In this document: one piece after another, positions 1-10,153 of the stretch | Position numbering within the stretch: the first letter of the stretch is position 1 | Layout: each line of letters opens with the position of its first letter | Source of the DNA: Streptomyces althioticus | Lineage (GTDB): Bacteria; Actinomycetota; Actinomycetes; Streptomycetales; Streptomycetaceae | Length of the DNA stretch: 64,000 nt | Direction: 5' to 3' | Assembly: GCA_014649355.1 (NCBI GenBank) | Contig: BMSW01000002.1 | Span: 1 to 64,000 of the forward strand | Notes under the pieces: generated by a model | Seen by the model: only the letters and a program-made list of their open reading frames with translations | The model's database searches: none | What the model was told of the DNA's origin: nothing | Position numbers and translations under genes: made by a program

Positions 1-64
1 TCAGGACGGCGGCGGTGAGGCGGCGGGCGGTGATGTTCTTCGACACAGGTTCCCCCTGCTTCAT
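1..64 (-). CDS. 5' end of a leftward gene, possibly a transposase (partial)
   Basis: A leftward reading frame opens at an ATG at 64, with an alternative GTG (codon MSKN) about 18 nt further in and preceded by a purine-rich AGGGGGA. It runs off the left window edge after about 20 codons. The visible peptide (SKNITARRLTAAVL) is too short to assign to a family. A recombinase or transposase would suit the IS-rich surroundings, but that is a guess. Confidence 0.2.
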   Translation of the reverse strand, partial: MKQGEPVSKNITARRLTAAVL

Positions 65-533
65 GCGGGCACCGCCGGCGCTGGCCGGGACGGTGCCGGG
101 TGCGGGTGCGGCCGGCTGGCCGCGGTCACACCCAGCCCACACTCCGCCCGCCATGTGGAGAAATAGTGTCCTGCGTTACAGATTCCGCATATTTCTGAGA
201 CTGTCGACTGCATTGTCCATTCATAGCGCGAATGCACTTAGTTGACGGTGTTGTCCGTTGATACTTGAGCCCTCCCTCTCAAGTCCGCCGTGGCGCACAA
301 CCCCGGAACGGGACCAGGCGTCACCCGATAGTGGGTAACAGGCTTCAGAGCGGGCGGCCTTCTTCTCGAGTGCGCCGCCCGTGTGGGTGCAATGGTCGTA
401 CCGGAGACCGCCGCGGCACTGCCGTTCATGCAGCTCGCGCCGGATGGTCAGCACGCGCCTTTCGCCGTACCCGGTCGGGTGACGCTGCCCGGACGCGCGA
501 ACCCCCGGCAGGCACGGGTGCGTCGTGCGGGGT
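65..533. other. Intergenic stretch, no supported gene
   Basis: Both strands contain open frames here, but their composition (runs of Arg, Ser and Pro) is that of shadow frames in GC-rich DNA. I see no recognisable product, RNA gene or clear repeat. Confidence 0.4.
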
Positions 534-743
534 ATGAAGCCGATCAACGACGGGCACGTGGCCAAGCCGGGACTCGCGGTCGTGGAAGTCGCCGCCGCCG
601 ATGACGAGACAGCGTTCGCCGTCCAGGAACTGCTCGCCACACGGTGGGCGATCGCGCCGGCGGACCGCACCACCCACGAACCCGGCGAACCAGGCGTACG
701 ACTGCGCTGCCACCTGGACCTCAGGCAGCAGCTCGAGGCGTAG
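534..743 (+). CDS. DUF6207 family small protein
   Basis: A 69-residue protein starting MKPINDGHV and ending with the family-like tail VRLRCHLDLRQQLEA. Features typical of DUF6207 are the Val/Ala-rich beta strand after the start, the AADDETAFAVQ segment and the ATADRTT-like stretch (here APADRTTHEPGEPGVRL). The function of the family is unknown; it is frequent in Streptomyces. I chose the ATG at 534 rather than an in-frame ATG nine bases upstream because homologues begin MKPI. No strong ribosome-binding site is visible. A second, frameshifted copy of the same family lies at 5595-5829. Confidence 0.65.
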   Translation: MKPINDGHVAKPGLAVVEVAAADDETAFAVQELLATRWAIAPADRTTHEPGEPGVRLRCHLDLRQQLEA

Positions 744-882
744 ACGGGGAAGGGTTTCGGCGTGACATGGACGCTGCCGGAACCAATGCTCAACACCCCC
801 GTAACAAGCCCTGACCTCCATCGGGCTGGGCCGTTTACGCCCTCACCCGGGGTCGGCCCCCTCCCGGCTACGGTAGACGCCC

Positions 883-1146
883 ATGAACGCCTACGAGCGG
901 GCCGTGCAACGCGCCCTTGTCACCACCGGCCATACCAACCTCACCTCCCGTCAGCTCGCTGCGCTCCTCGACCGCACCGAGGAAGCCACCCCGCACGCAC
1001 AACACCTCCAACGCCTCCACCCCCAGCACGCCACCACCCGCGACCGCCTGCACGCCGCCGGCATGACCTGCGCGCAGATTGGCCTCCACGACGACGGTGA
1101 CCCGGAGTTCCTCGACGCGCTGCTGCAGGAACTCGCCCACACATAG
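883..1146 (+). CDS. Small hypothetical protein (87 aa)
   Basis: The frame starts at ATG 883, ends at TAG 1146, and has strongly GC-biased third positions along its length, which supports coding. The product begins MNAYERAVQRALVTTG and is rich in His, Leu and Ala. The segment SRQLAALLDRTEEA could form a helix-turn-helix-like pair of helices, and the C-terminus (DPEFLDALLQELAHT) is helical and acidic. I do not recognise a family. It sits alone between the DUF6207 gene and an IS5 remnant. Confidence 0.45.
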   Translation: MNAYERAVQRALVTTGHTNLTSRQLAALLDRTEEATPHAQHLQRLHPQHATTRDRLHAAGMTCAQIGLHDDGDPEFLDALLQELAHT

Positions 1147-1331
1147 GCCCAGCAACAGCCCACTAGGGCCGCCGCCGGCGCCACGTACGTGGACACGAAG
1201 GCCGCCAGGCCGTCGCCCGCCGCTGCCAACAACGAAAACGCAGCTCAGGGCACGATCCGCTGCTGGAGTACTAAGGGTGTTGCAGAAGGCCGTGATCGCG
1301 CAGGTTGGAGCGTGGCTCTGGGGCTGTGTGG

Positions 1332-1859
1332 TCATGCGGCGAGGGCGAGGTTGTGCATGCGGGCGACGGCCTGGACGGCGTGGTGGAGGCCGTCACCGCG
1401 TTGCCGGCAGTCGCGGAGGATTTTGTAGTCCTTCATGCGGGAGAAGGTGTGCTCGACGCGGGCGCGGACTTTGCGATGCTGCGCGTTGTCCTCCTCCTCG
1501 CCCTTCAGTAGGGGCCGTCCGGGGCGTTTGCGGTGCGGGACGATCAGGCCGGTGTTGATGTAGGCGCCGTCGCCGAGGACCGTCACGCCCTCGCAGTGGT
1601 CGGCCAGGCCGGAGTCCCGCCAGGCCTTCGCGTCCGCCGTGTTGCCGGGCACCGGACGGTCCGCGGCCATCACCAGGCGCGTCTCGGCGTCCACGATGAC
1701 CTGCACATTCGCCGAGAACCGGTAGTCACGCGAAGACGCTCCCACGTTGCGGTCGCGGACCGGGACGAGGGTGCCGTCCACGATCCACAGCCGGTCGGTG
1801 GCATCAGTGCCAGCTCGAACCGGCTCGAGCGCGAGCAGCGGACCGAGCCTTTGGATCAC
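1332..1859 (-). pseudogene. IS5-family DDE transposase, 5'-truncated
   Basis: The 175-residue frame holds the catalytic part of an IS5-type transposase. Visible are the first Asp block (LWIVDGTLVPVRDR), the second Asp region (VLGDGAYINTGLIVPHRK) and the C-terminal Glu helix (RARVEHTFSRMKDYKILRD). The N-terminal DNA-binding third is missing: upstream of the first Met (1859) the homologous frame is not continuous. Just downstream, at about 1274-1300, a GGGTGTTGCAGAAGGCC stretch resembles an IS5 terminal repeat, so the 3' end of the element is probably kept. Almost certainly inactive. Confidence 0.8.
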
Positions 1860-2011
1860 CCGGCACCAACACCTTTAAGCACCGCGTGGATAAGGGCACC
1901 CAGTGCGCCGGGGGAGGTTCGATGCTGCCGTGGACTCAGGAGCTCCCCACTGCCGGAGAGACGTGGGGAGCTCCGAGGGTGCGTGTGCCTCTGCAGAGGC
2001 AGGCTGTCGCG

Positions 2012-3607
2012 TTAGTCGATCTTCATGTAGAAGCGGTCGTTGGTCTCGGCGGGGCGGTCCAGGCCCTTGTCCCAGGCCAGCATCCGGTCGTCGACGTAGT
2101 ACTCGCGCAGCATTCCGCCCGCAACGCGATTGTCCTTCGCCGGCACCGACTTCACTGAGAAGTCCCAACTGGCGTTGCCTGCACCTTCGAGAGTGGAGGC
2201 GAAGGGGTATTCGTCGCACTGTTCACCGGGGTTGGTTCCGTTGGGCAGGCCCGTGTCCCGGTACAGGTCACGCTGCGGTCCGGTCTTGAAGCAAGCGCCG
2301 TCCTTGTGGTCCTTGTTGGCCTTGGTCTCGTCCGGGTGCAGCTTCTTGGTGATGCGGTGCAGTCCGGGAGCGTCCTGGTTGACAGGGTCGTACTTGCCGG
2401 GGATCTTCTTGTCCCTCGGCCACGGCTGTCCGGGAGGGGCCAGCAGCGGGTAGGTCGAGCGCGGCTGGTTGAAGGCGATGTACAGGTGCTCGGCCACGGC
2501 GTGGTGGGTGGTGCCCCGGGTGTAGGTCAGGTGCGGGGTGACCTCGCTGAAGATGCACGCCTTCGGGTACTTGGCCTTGCCCTTGTTGAAATAGGTTGCC
2601 GAGTCGCAGCGCATCAGCCGCGGCGGGGTTTCCGCCCTGTTCAGCGTGGTGTATTCCTCATTGTCGGTGAACGCCTCGACGTACCACTGGTTGTAGGAGA
2701 TCTTGTCGCGGCCTTCGCTGTTCTGCTCGCGGTTGTAGATGTCCCAGTTGGCCCAGATCGGGTTGTTGTCCCACGTCGCCCAAGGCATCGTGTACGAGCC
2801 GGGGCCTGCCCCGCAGACGTCGAAGTCCTGCGAGCACTGGCCCATCAGGCTCAGCGGCACGCCGGGAGCGACGAAGATGTTGTCGATGGGGCCCCAGTCG
2901 TAGTCCACCGAGTCCTTCTCGATCTGCGAGAAGATCCTCACCCGGCGGTCCTTGGCGTCACCCTGGCCGAAGACCCGCCACACCGCGCTGGTGGTGCCTT
3001 CCTTCTCGACCGGGACGCCCTTGCTGTCGATCTCCCAGTACTCGACCTGCAGGTTCCACCTGGCGCAGTAGGTGAAGCGGTTGTAGACCCGGCCGATGCC
3101 CTTGTCGGCGGCGTCGCCGTCGAGGCACGCGTTCAGGCGGTCCTCGTGGGGCATCTCCCCGATCGGCACCCACCCGCGGTGGTGCTCGGGAGTCGGGATC
3201 GGGTCGGCGGCTGTCCGAAGGCCTTGGGCTGCCTGCCGGGCGTTGTCGGCGGCCGCCTGCTTGGATGCGCGGTCGGCTTCCAGGACCGTCAGCGGCTCGG
3301 CTGCCTTCTTGGCGGGCTTGGCCGGTGCTGTGCGGTCGGGCTGGGTTGTGGGCGCGGGAACTGGGAGGCTCTTGTGGCCCTGCTCGCGGGCTTCGCGGCC
3401 CTGCGCGCGCAGGTCGGCCAGTTCCTGCTGGGAGATGCCGACCTTCATTCTGATCGTCTGGTCAGGGCCGGCGGCCGGATCGTCGGCTTCGGCGGGCGTT
3501 GGGACTGCGGCGGGCTGGGCGGTGGCCAGCTGGGCCGGAAGCACGAATGCCCCTGCCATCACAGCCGCGATCAGTGTGTTCCATCGCCATGTTTTGCTCA
3601 GCGACAT
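2012..3607 (-). CDS. Secreted protein with C-terminal NucA/NucB-type nuclease domain
   Basis: A 531-residue protein. Residues 1-30 form a Sec signal peptide (basic start, hydrophobic core, Ala-rich cleavage region near ATAQP). An extended, Pro/Ala/Gln-rich linker follows to about residue 150, with a globular middle containing several Cys. The last 90 residues carry the NucA/NucB signature: GEQCDEYPFASTLEG, then VPAKDNRVAGG, then a Tyr/Asp-rich end (YYVDDRMLAWDKG). NucA/NucB proteins are non-specific DNases of Bacillus secretion or competence; family members are often 110-150 residues, so the long N-terminal part is unusual. Its role, such as nutrient scavenging, a wall-anchored nuclease or a toxin, is open. 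The ATG at 3607 has GGGGGA about 11 nt upstream. It stands alone. Confidence 0.75.
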   Translation of the reverse strand: MSLSKTWRWNTLIAAVMAGAFVLPAQLATAQPAAVPTPAEADDPAAGPDQTIRMKVGISQQELADLRAQGREAREQGHKSLPVPAPTTQPDRTAPAKPAKKAAEPLTVLEADRASKQAAADNARQAAQGLRTAADPIPTPEHHRGWVPIGEMPHEDRLNACLDGDAADKGIGRVYNRFTYCARWNLQVEYWEIDSKGVPVEKEGTTSAVWRVFGQGDAKDRRVRIFSQIEKDSVDYDWGPIDNIFVAPGVPLSLMGQCSQDFDVCGAGPGSYTMPWATWDNNPIWANWDIYNREQNSEGRDKISYNQWYVEAFTDNEEYTTLNRAETPPRLMRCDSATYFNKGKAKYPKACIFSEVTPHLTYTRGTTHHAVAEHLYIAFNQPRSTYPLLAPPGQPWPRDKKIPGKYDPVNQDAPGLHRITKKLHPDETKANKDHKDGACFKTGPQRDLYRDTGLPNGTNPGEQCDEYPFASTLEGAGNASWDFSVKSVPAKDNRVAGGMLREYYVDDRMLAWDKGLDRPAETNDRFYMKID

Positions 3608-3788
3608 GCGTTGAGAATCCCCCTTGATTCAGCCGGGTTCTGGCCGACCAGCGGTCACTCGGTCAGCCCGCTACACCGGCGTGGCAAACGCGGGCACCAG
3701 GTTCCAAGGGGGCTCATAGATAACACAAGGACATTTCAGGCCGAACTTCCCCAGCAGCAGGGGGTGATGAGACCGTCTGTGGCCGGCG

Positions 3789-4379
3789 TCACCCGCCTGC
3801 CGCACTCAGACCGCCCAGCCAGGGACCGTCGAAGTCCTCTTCCTGCAGCTCCACACCCGTCACCGCGCGCAGCGCCAGCACGACGCGGCCGGCAGCGTCC
3901 GCCGCAACCACCTGACCGGTCGGCTCGCCACCACGGGAGAAGCCCAGGGACAACAAGTTGCCGACCGTCTGTTCGGTGTCGGCGACCGCGTAGGGCAGTC
4001 GCCCGGTGATGGCATCCAGCTCGCACACCACCTGGCCGTCAACCGCCACGTGAACCATCAGCTGATTGGGGTCCTCGAACGCGGAAGCAGCCACCCGCCC
4101 GCCCGCAGACAACGCCTCGAGCACCGCACGATCCATCCCCACCCAGCCCAGGGCGCCCTCCAGCTCCACGATCAGCGACCAGCCGTCCCGCAGCTCGCGT
4201 CCGAGCAGCAACACCTCCGGCTGCGTGCCGTCGGCTTCCAGCCGCTCGGTCGCCAGCTGCATCCCGTCATCGACATCCGTCACATCGCGCACGCCCATAC
4301 GCTCCAGCGCCAAAGCAGGCGCAAGCTGCGTGAGCGTCACACACCATCCTTCACCGAACAGTTCGGACAGATCCACCAT
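3789..4379 (-). CDS. DUF6461 family protein
   Basis: A 196-residue cytoplasmic protein. The core LLGRELRDGWSLIVELEG, then GWVGMDRAVLEALSAGGRVAAS, then DPNQLMVHVAVDGQVVCELD matches the DUF6461 pattern of a beta-sandwich-like Streptomyces protein of unknown function. I place the start at 4379 (MVDLSELFGEGW) because GGGAG lies 5 nt upstream. The frame stays open for 32 more codons to 4475, but that extension has no homologous look. No operon partners: the next genes on both sides run differently or are broken. Confidence 0.65.
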   Translation of the reverse strand: MVDLSELFGEGWCVTLTQLAPALALERMGVRDVTDVDDGMQLATERLEADGTQPEVLLLGRELRDGWSLIVELEGALGWVGMDRAVLEALSAGGRVAASAFEDPNQLMVHVAVDGQVVCELDAITGRLPYAVADTEQTVGNLLSLGFSRGGEPTGQVVAADAAGRVVLALRAVTGVELQEEDFDGPWLGGLSAAGG

Positions 4380-4648
4380 CAACGTCTCCCTTTCTCCGAC
4401 TGATGTCACCACCCTCCCGGTCTCTGCCCGCACCTTCAAGCAAGCCCTGCCCGGATCCGCCCCCGCCCGCAACAACTCTCGAAGCGGACCACATGGCGGG
4501 CGGGCGCCATGTTCCCCGTTCTAGTTGATCGTTTTGGCACGTACCTTCACGCGTGGATCCGTTGGATCAAGTCGATATGGGTACAGTGCGCCTCCTCGGC
4601 CATACTCCACCGCATGGGGAAGTAGATCAGCGGACCACTCGCTTCGCC

Positions 4649-5060
4649 GTGAGCACCCCCGCCCCCGACTCGACCCCGTTCGACCCGCACGCCTTCCCCG
4701 CCGATCTGGTCGCCACCCAGCGCCAGGCCGCCGAGCTGTACGCCGCCCTCCGCGCCCACCAGGCCACCCTCCACTGGCCCCGCGAGCCACACGACGGCTG
4801 GCCCGAGGAAATGGAGCAGGGCAAGGAACACCCCGACCGGCCCGCCTCCCCCGGCTGGGCCGAGGCCAAGGCGGCCGGGTTCGACCGGCTCCTCCCCGAG
4901 CTGCGCACAATCACAGCGCAGGTGCAGTGCCATCTGTGGTGGAAGCGCTGCGCGGCAGAGGGCATCAAAGGGCGAGGCCATGGTCGCCGCCCGCCAGGCA
5001 CTCAGATACGCCGAAGGCACTGTCCCGCTCGGCCGAGGTGACGTAGAAACGGCCGCGCGA
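4649..5060 (+). pseudogene. Frameshifted conserved small protein
   Basis: Frame one, from GTG 4649, reads VSTPAPDSTPFDPHAFPADL and continues to a CAAEGIKG block near 4970. The expected continuation, VAARQALRYAEGTVPLGRGDV, is found in a different frame from about 4980. Removing one A from AAAGGG near 4967 restores one continuous frame (GIKGEAMVAARQ). The protein resembles a conserved Streptomyces small helical protein of unknown function. This is either a real frameshift or a base-call error. The end coordinate is approximate. Confidence 0.5.
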
Positions 5061-5150
5061 CCGCAGGGGGCAACCCCTGGCGCTGCTCCCGCGCCGACTA
5101 CCTGCAGGTCGCCGACAACGAGCTCGAAGTCCTCACCCGGCGCGGGCTCG

Positions 5151-5511
5151 TCAGGCCAGAGGAAGCTGCCCGAGCGGCCGACCACGATCGGCCTGAGCTT
5201 CCAGCACAGCAGCCACGTCCGGCCCCCTGGTGAAGGTGGGGCCGTCCCAGTACGCCGGGACCGCCACGGGCATGAGGCGCACCTCGGTGCCGTGGACGCG
5301 CGCGGCGTCGAAGAGGGCCTGCAGCATCTGCATGCCCGCCAGGTCGAGCGCACCGAGACGGGCATGCCACGTCTGGGGACTCCGGGTCGTACAAGGCGAT
5401 TTGACGGAGCCGATCGAGTTGTTCCTGCCATTGAGAATCGGCAGCCGGCGCTGTCCGGATGACGGCCTCCAACACCCATGCGCGGTCGCGGCAGTTCGTC
5501 GAACTGGTCAT
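5151..5511 (-). pseudogene. Frameshifted hypothetical protein
   Basis: The leftward frame from ATG 5511 (MTSSTNCRDRAWVLEAVIR) is plausible to about 5375, ending with ALYDPESPDVA. A sensible continuation (LGALDLAGMQMLQALFDAAR, then HGTEVRLMPVAVPAYWDG) lies in another frame and stops at 5151. One indel near 5370 joins the two into a protein of about 120 residues. I do not recognise the family. Confidence 0.4.
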
Positions 5512-5594
5512 ACCGGGAACGGTAGGGCCGCCACTGACAACTCACCCGGCCAGGTGAATCCGGAGTTTGACCCCGGCCGTCCACGAACACGGGC

Positions 5595-5829
5595 GTGGAC
5601 CCGATCCGAGAAGCGCACCTGTCCGAGCCCGGCTTGCTCGTCATCGACGTGGCGGGCCGTGACGATGCCACCGTCTTCGCACTTCAAGGCCGCGATCGCC
5701 CGCCTGTGGGGCTCCTCGACCGCCGAGCACCACCCGGGACGTCGGCCAGCCCGGTATTCGGCTGCGGCCGATCTGCGGCAGGTCCTCGAGGGGGCCTCCC
5801 CGCCGGAGCCGGAGCCGACGGCCACGTAG
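5595..5829 (+). pseudogene. DUF6207 family gene with a one-base frameshift
   Basis: From GTG 5595 the frame reads MDPIREAHLSEPGLLVIDVA then DDATVFALQ, the DUF6207 N-terminal pattern. The C-terminal half (AAIARLWGSSTAEHHPGRRP and SAAADLRQVLEG) lies in another frame that ends at TAG 5829. Deleting one A from CAAGG near 5680 joins them. It is homologous to the intact gene at 534-743. The lesion could be natural decay or a sequencing error. Confidence 0.6.
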
Positions 5830-6244
5830 AAAGGCGTGGTCCGCCATCACGGGGGGGTGGCGGACCCGCCCGCATCCACGGTGCACACCCGTCCCCGGCG
5901 TGCCTGGCAGGCGGCGGAAGTCACCGTAGGAGAAGAGCGACTTCGTGCGAACGGCCGGCTTCAGGTGCGTGTACTTGGTCAGGCTATCGGTCCGTCCGTA
6001 CCGCGCTCGCCGGCGCTGCAGGCCGGGCTATCCTCGATCTTTAGCGTGGGTCTGCCGACAGAGTCGGTGGACCCTTTCGCATTCCGGGGCGGGTGGTGGG
6101 CAGGCCGGTGGCCCGGCTGGGGTGGGTGAGGTCGTTGTCGGAACGGCGGAAGGCTGCAGGTCAGCCTGGGTTAGGCAGGAGCGCGAGCCGTTCGAGGGCC
6201 GCGACGGCACCTTCTACGAACCCCCCAACATCAACACCGCTTGA
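5830..6244. other. Intergenic stretch, no supported gene
   Basis: Only shadow frames are seen, with no recognisable motif on either strand. It separates the broken DUF6207 gene from a block of nested insertion sequences. Confidence 0.4.
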
Positions 6245-6461
6245 CGAAAGCCATAGGGGCACCTTTTCGGGCTCCCGCGGCGTGCTGATGGGCCCGCACG
6301 GTTGTGAAGTCCACGCAGACAACGGTCCAGTCGACCGCACCGACCGCGTCCGAGTGCTGCTGGACGTGGGCCAGGAGGCGGTCCCAGGTGCCGTCGGCAG
6401 ACCAGCGGCGGAAACGTTCATAGACCGCCTTCCACGGGCCATACCGCTCGGGCAGGTCCCG
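6245..6461 (-). pseudogene. IS5-family transposase internal fragment
   Basis: Read leftward, this piece encodes a block typical of IS5-family transposases: GPWKAVYERFRRWSADGTW, then LLAHVQQHSDAVGAVDW and [19 protein letters not shown]. It contains the first catalytic Asp region only. The N-terminal side stops exactly where the terminal repeat of the next element begins (6462), and the C-terminal part is missing, so it is a relic cut by later insertions. Confidence 0.6.
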
Positions 6462-7511
6462 CTAACGAGCTCGTGCACGGTAAGCGGTGAGGCGTCGAGA
6501 ATTGCGGCAGGTCGGTGTTCACAGCTGTCGTGCCGATGTCAGGTCCGCGGTCCGGTGGTGGGACAGCAGTCCGGCGACGGCCTGGACGGTGTCGCTCATG
6601 TGCTCGCGGCGGCCGAGGTGGCGGGCCAGGACCCGCCAGTTCTTCAGGTGAGCAATGCCGTGTTCGATCCGGATGCGTCGCGAGGAGTGGGCTTTGCGCT
6701 GTCGTTCGTGCATCTCCTCGTACCAGTCGGGGGTGTTCTTCTTGAACTTGCGGTGTGGTGGGGTGATCACCCGGCCGCCGGTCTGGGCGTCCAGGCCCTG
6801 GTAGCCGGCGTCGGCGAGGATTTCCATCGCGGGTCCGTCGGCCAGGAGCGTGACCAGCCCCAACTGGCGGGCGTGGGTAACGTCCGCGCAGCTACCGGGG
6901 TCGGGCTGCAGAACAGCACGCGGCCGTCCCCGTCTGTGACGACCATGGTCTTGACCGCGTTCTGCTTGCTCTTGCCGGAGGTGAACCTGTCCCGGTCCTT
7001 GCGCCCGGCGGCCAGCCGGCGGACCCGGATCTCGGTGCCGTCGATGACCCCTGTCTTCCCATCGGCACCGAGGTGGTCGATGACTTCGGGCAGGGTCCGC
7101 GACCGCACCCCCGAGCTGACGGTGCACCCTCGCTCGGCGAGCAAGGGCCGCACCTCTGCGATGGCCCGAGTGATGGTGGAGCGGTCGACACCGAACCAGC
7201 AGGCGAGCACGTCGTGCGTGGTGGCATGCCGAAGGTGCACGAGCGTGGCCAGAAGCCGGTCGACGAACACCAACCGGTGCTTCGCACCCGCGCCGACGGC
7301 CCGCTTCCGCGGCCTGGACGCAAGCTTGGCCTGGTGCCGTTCATGCCACAACGGGCCCAGCTCTGCCACGAGTTCAGCGATCACGTCGGCCGACAGGCCC
7401 GTGACCTCCGGTTGCTGATGATCGCTGCACGAGACGCGTTCCCCACCACACGACCATGATCGATGATCAGAAGCTCGACGCCTCACCGCTTACCGTGCAC
7501 GAGCTCGTTAG
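6462..7511 (-). mobile_element. IS5-type insertion sequence with 38-bp perfect terminal inverted repeats
   Basis: The sequence at 6462-6499 (starting CTAACGAGCTCGTGCACGG) is repeated exactly in inverted orientation at 7474-7511, giving a 1050-bp element. Inside is one leftward transposase frame with a frameshift. The outer flanks differ: an IS5 relic lies to the left and 11 bp further right begins an IS3-type element. It is therefore part of a nest of insertions rather than a clean single insertion. Confidence 0.8.
6519..7486 (-). pseudogene. IS5-family transposase (HTH_Tnp_4 / DDE_Tnp_4 type), frameshifted
   Basis: The first frame (from 7486) carries the helix-turn-helix part (LRHATTHDVLACWFGVDRST) and the first Asp block (GVIDGTEIRVRRLAAGRKD), then loses homology after VLFCSP near 6897. 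The second frame continues with PGSCADVTHARQLGLVTLLA, then the second Asp (LADAGYQGLDAQTGG) and the Glu helix (RRIRIEHGIAHLKNWRVLAR), ending at 6519. An indel of one or two bases in CAGCCCGACCCC separates the halves. I see no slippery heptamer, so this is more likely an inactivating mutation or base-call error than programmed frameshifting. The true start may lie inside the first 20 codons. Confidence 0.75.
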
Positions 7512-7549
7512 GCAGCCCCGGTTGAACCGTTCCGAGTTCGGTAGAGATC

Positions 7550-8716
7550 TCAGATGTTGGGTGTGACCTGGGGTTTCGTGGTTGCGAGGTAGTGGTTGTT
7601 CTCGTATTCGACCGGCGGGACGTGGCCTATCTCACCGTGGAGTCGTCGGTGGTTGTACCAGTCGACGTATTCGGCGGTGGCGAGCTCGACGTCGGACAGC
7701 GTCTTCCACGGCCGCCGGGGCTTGATCAGCTCGGTCTTGAACAGCCCGATCGTGCTCTCCATCAGGGCGTTGTCGTAGGCGTCGCCGACCGAGCCGATCG
7801 AGGCGGCAATACCGGCGACGTCCAGGTGCTCGGCGAGCCGGAAACTCGTATATTGCGACCTGGCATCCGAGTGATGAATCAACTCGCCTGGCTGAACGGG
7901 ATGTTGGTCACGGTCGCGCTGCCAGATCGCCATCTCCAGGGCGTCCAGCACGAAGACCGTCTCCTTCACGGTGGCCGCGGACCAGCCGACGATCCGGCGG
8001 GAGAAGGTGGCCACGACGAAGGCGACGTAGACGACACCTGCCCAGGTCTTCACGTGGGTGAAGTCCGCGACCCAGCAGCGGTTCGGGGCGCCGGCGACGA
8101 AGTCGCGGTCGACGAGGTCCGGGGCCCGCCCGGTCTGGCCGCCGGGAAGCGTGGTAATCACGCGTTTGCCGCGGACCGCGCCGGTGATGCCGAGCTCGCG
8201 CATCAGGCGTTCAACGGTGCAGCGGGCCACGGCCTGGCCCTGCCGGTTCAGCTCCCGCCAGATCTTCCTCGCCCCGTAGACGCGGTAGTTGGAGTCGTAG
8301 ACGTGCTGGATCAGTTCCTTCAGCTCGCCGTCCCGCACGGTCCTGGCAGACGGCGCGGTCCGGCGTTTGTGATGGGCGTAGTAGGTGGCAGGGGCGATCT
8401 TGCAGTCGTGCATCGTCAGCACGCGGCAGATCGGCTCGACGCCGCCGAAGCGGCCCCTGTGCTCGTCGATGAACGCTACGAGCGTGTGTGTGGCCGGTCG
8501 AGCTCGGCCGCGAAGAAAGACGCCGCGGCCTTGAGGATCTCGTTCGCCCGCTTGAGCTCGGCGTTCTCCTTCTTCAGCCGCTTCAGCTCGGCGGACTCCT
8601 CCGTCGTCGTCCCCGGCCGGGTGCCGGCGTCGATCTGGTCCTGCCGTACCCACTTCCGCAGGGTTTCGGTTGTGCCGATGCCCAGCTTCTGGGCGACCGC
8701 TTTCATAGCGGCCCAC
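7550..8716 (-). CDS. IS3-family transposase OrfB (rve integrase domain)
   Basis: The functional part runs from about 8510 to the stop at 7550. It has the HTH_21-like segment (RVYGARKIWRELNRQGQAVA) and then the rve integrase core: first Asp in CWVADFTHVKTWAGVVYVAF, second Asp in LIHHSDARSQYTSFRLAEHL, and the Glu in NALMESTIGLFKTELIKP. The frame is open to 8716, but the codons before about 8510 are a shadow of orfA. Translation is expected as an OrfAB fusion through a -1 shift where the two frames overlap, near the TTTCTTC stretch. The family joins transposon ends by a copy-out mechanism. Confidence 0.85.
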   Translation of the reverse strand: MGRYESGRPEAGHRHNRNPAEVGTAGPDRRRHPAGDDDGGVRRAEAAEEGERRAQAGERDPQGRGVFLRGRARPATHTLVAFIDEHRGRFGGVEPICRVLTMHDCKIAPATYYAHHKRRTAPSARTVRDGELKELIQHVYDSNYRVYGARKIWRELNRQGQAVARCTVERLMRELGITGAVRGKRVITTLPGGQTGRAPDLVDRDFVAGAPNRCWVADFTHVKTWAGVVYVAFVVATFSRRIVGWSAATVKETVFVLDALEMAIWQRDRDQHPVQPGELIHHSDARSQYTSFRLAEHLDVAGIAASIGSVGDAYDNALMESTIGLFKTELIKPRRPWKTLSDVELATAEYVDWYNHRRLHGEIGHVPPVEYENNHYLATTKPQVTPNI

Positions 8717-8802
8717 TCGGTGTCGTACTCCGGCCGCACCTCGGCGACCATGCGGACCGCACGACGGCGCAGCTCAAGCGGGTAGGGGGAAGGACGTGCC
8801 AT
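8476..8802 (-). CDS. IS3-family transposase OrfA (HTH_Tnp_1)
   Basis: A 108-residue protein with an N-terminal helix-turn-helix (ELRRRAVRMVAEVRPEYD, then TLRKWVRQDQIDAG) and a leucine-zipper-like coiled coil (ELKRLKKENAELKRANEILK) typical of IS3 OrfA proteins. The end (ASFFAAELDRP) is the usual place where ribosomes slip into orfB. The ATG at 8802 lies 33 bp inside the element's right inverted repeat. Confidence 0.85.
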   Translation of the reverse strand: MARPSPYPLELRRRAVRMVAEVRPEYDTEWAAMKAVAQKLGIGTTETLRKWVRQDQIDAGTRPGTTTEESAELKRLKKENAELKRANEILKAAASFFAAELDRPHTRS

Positions 8803-8834
8803 GACTCGATCCTCTACCGAACCCGGAACGGTTC

Positions 8835-10027
<1,193 letters not shown>

Positions 10028-10153
10028 CGCGCTCCGGCCTTAGGGGGTGTTGTGAAAGTCCTGGTCGCACGTGGTCTGGCGCCAAGGGTGGCGTCCATGC
10101 CAGCGGTGCTGTGAATGATCGGCGAGTCAGCTCGTCGTGGAGAGGAAAGTGCC

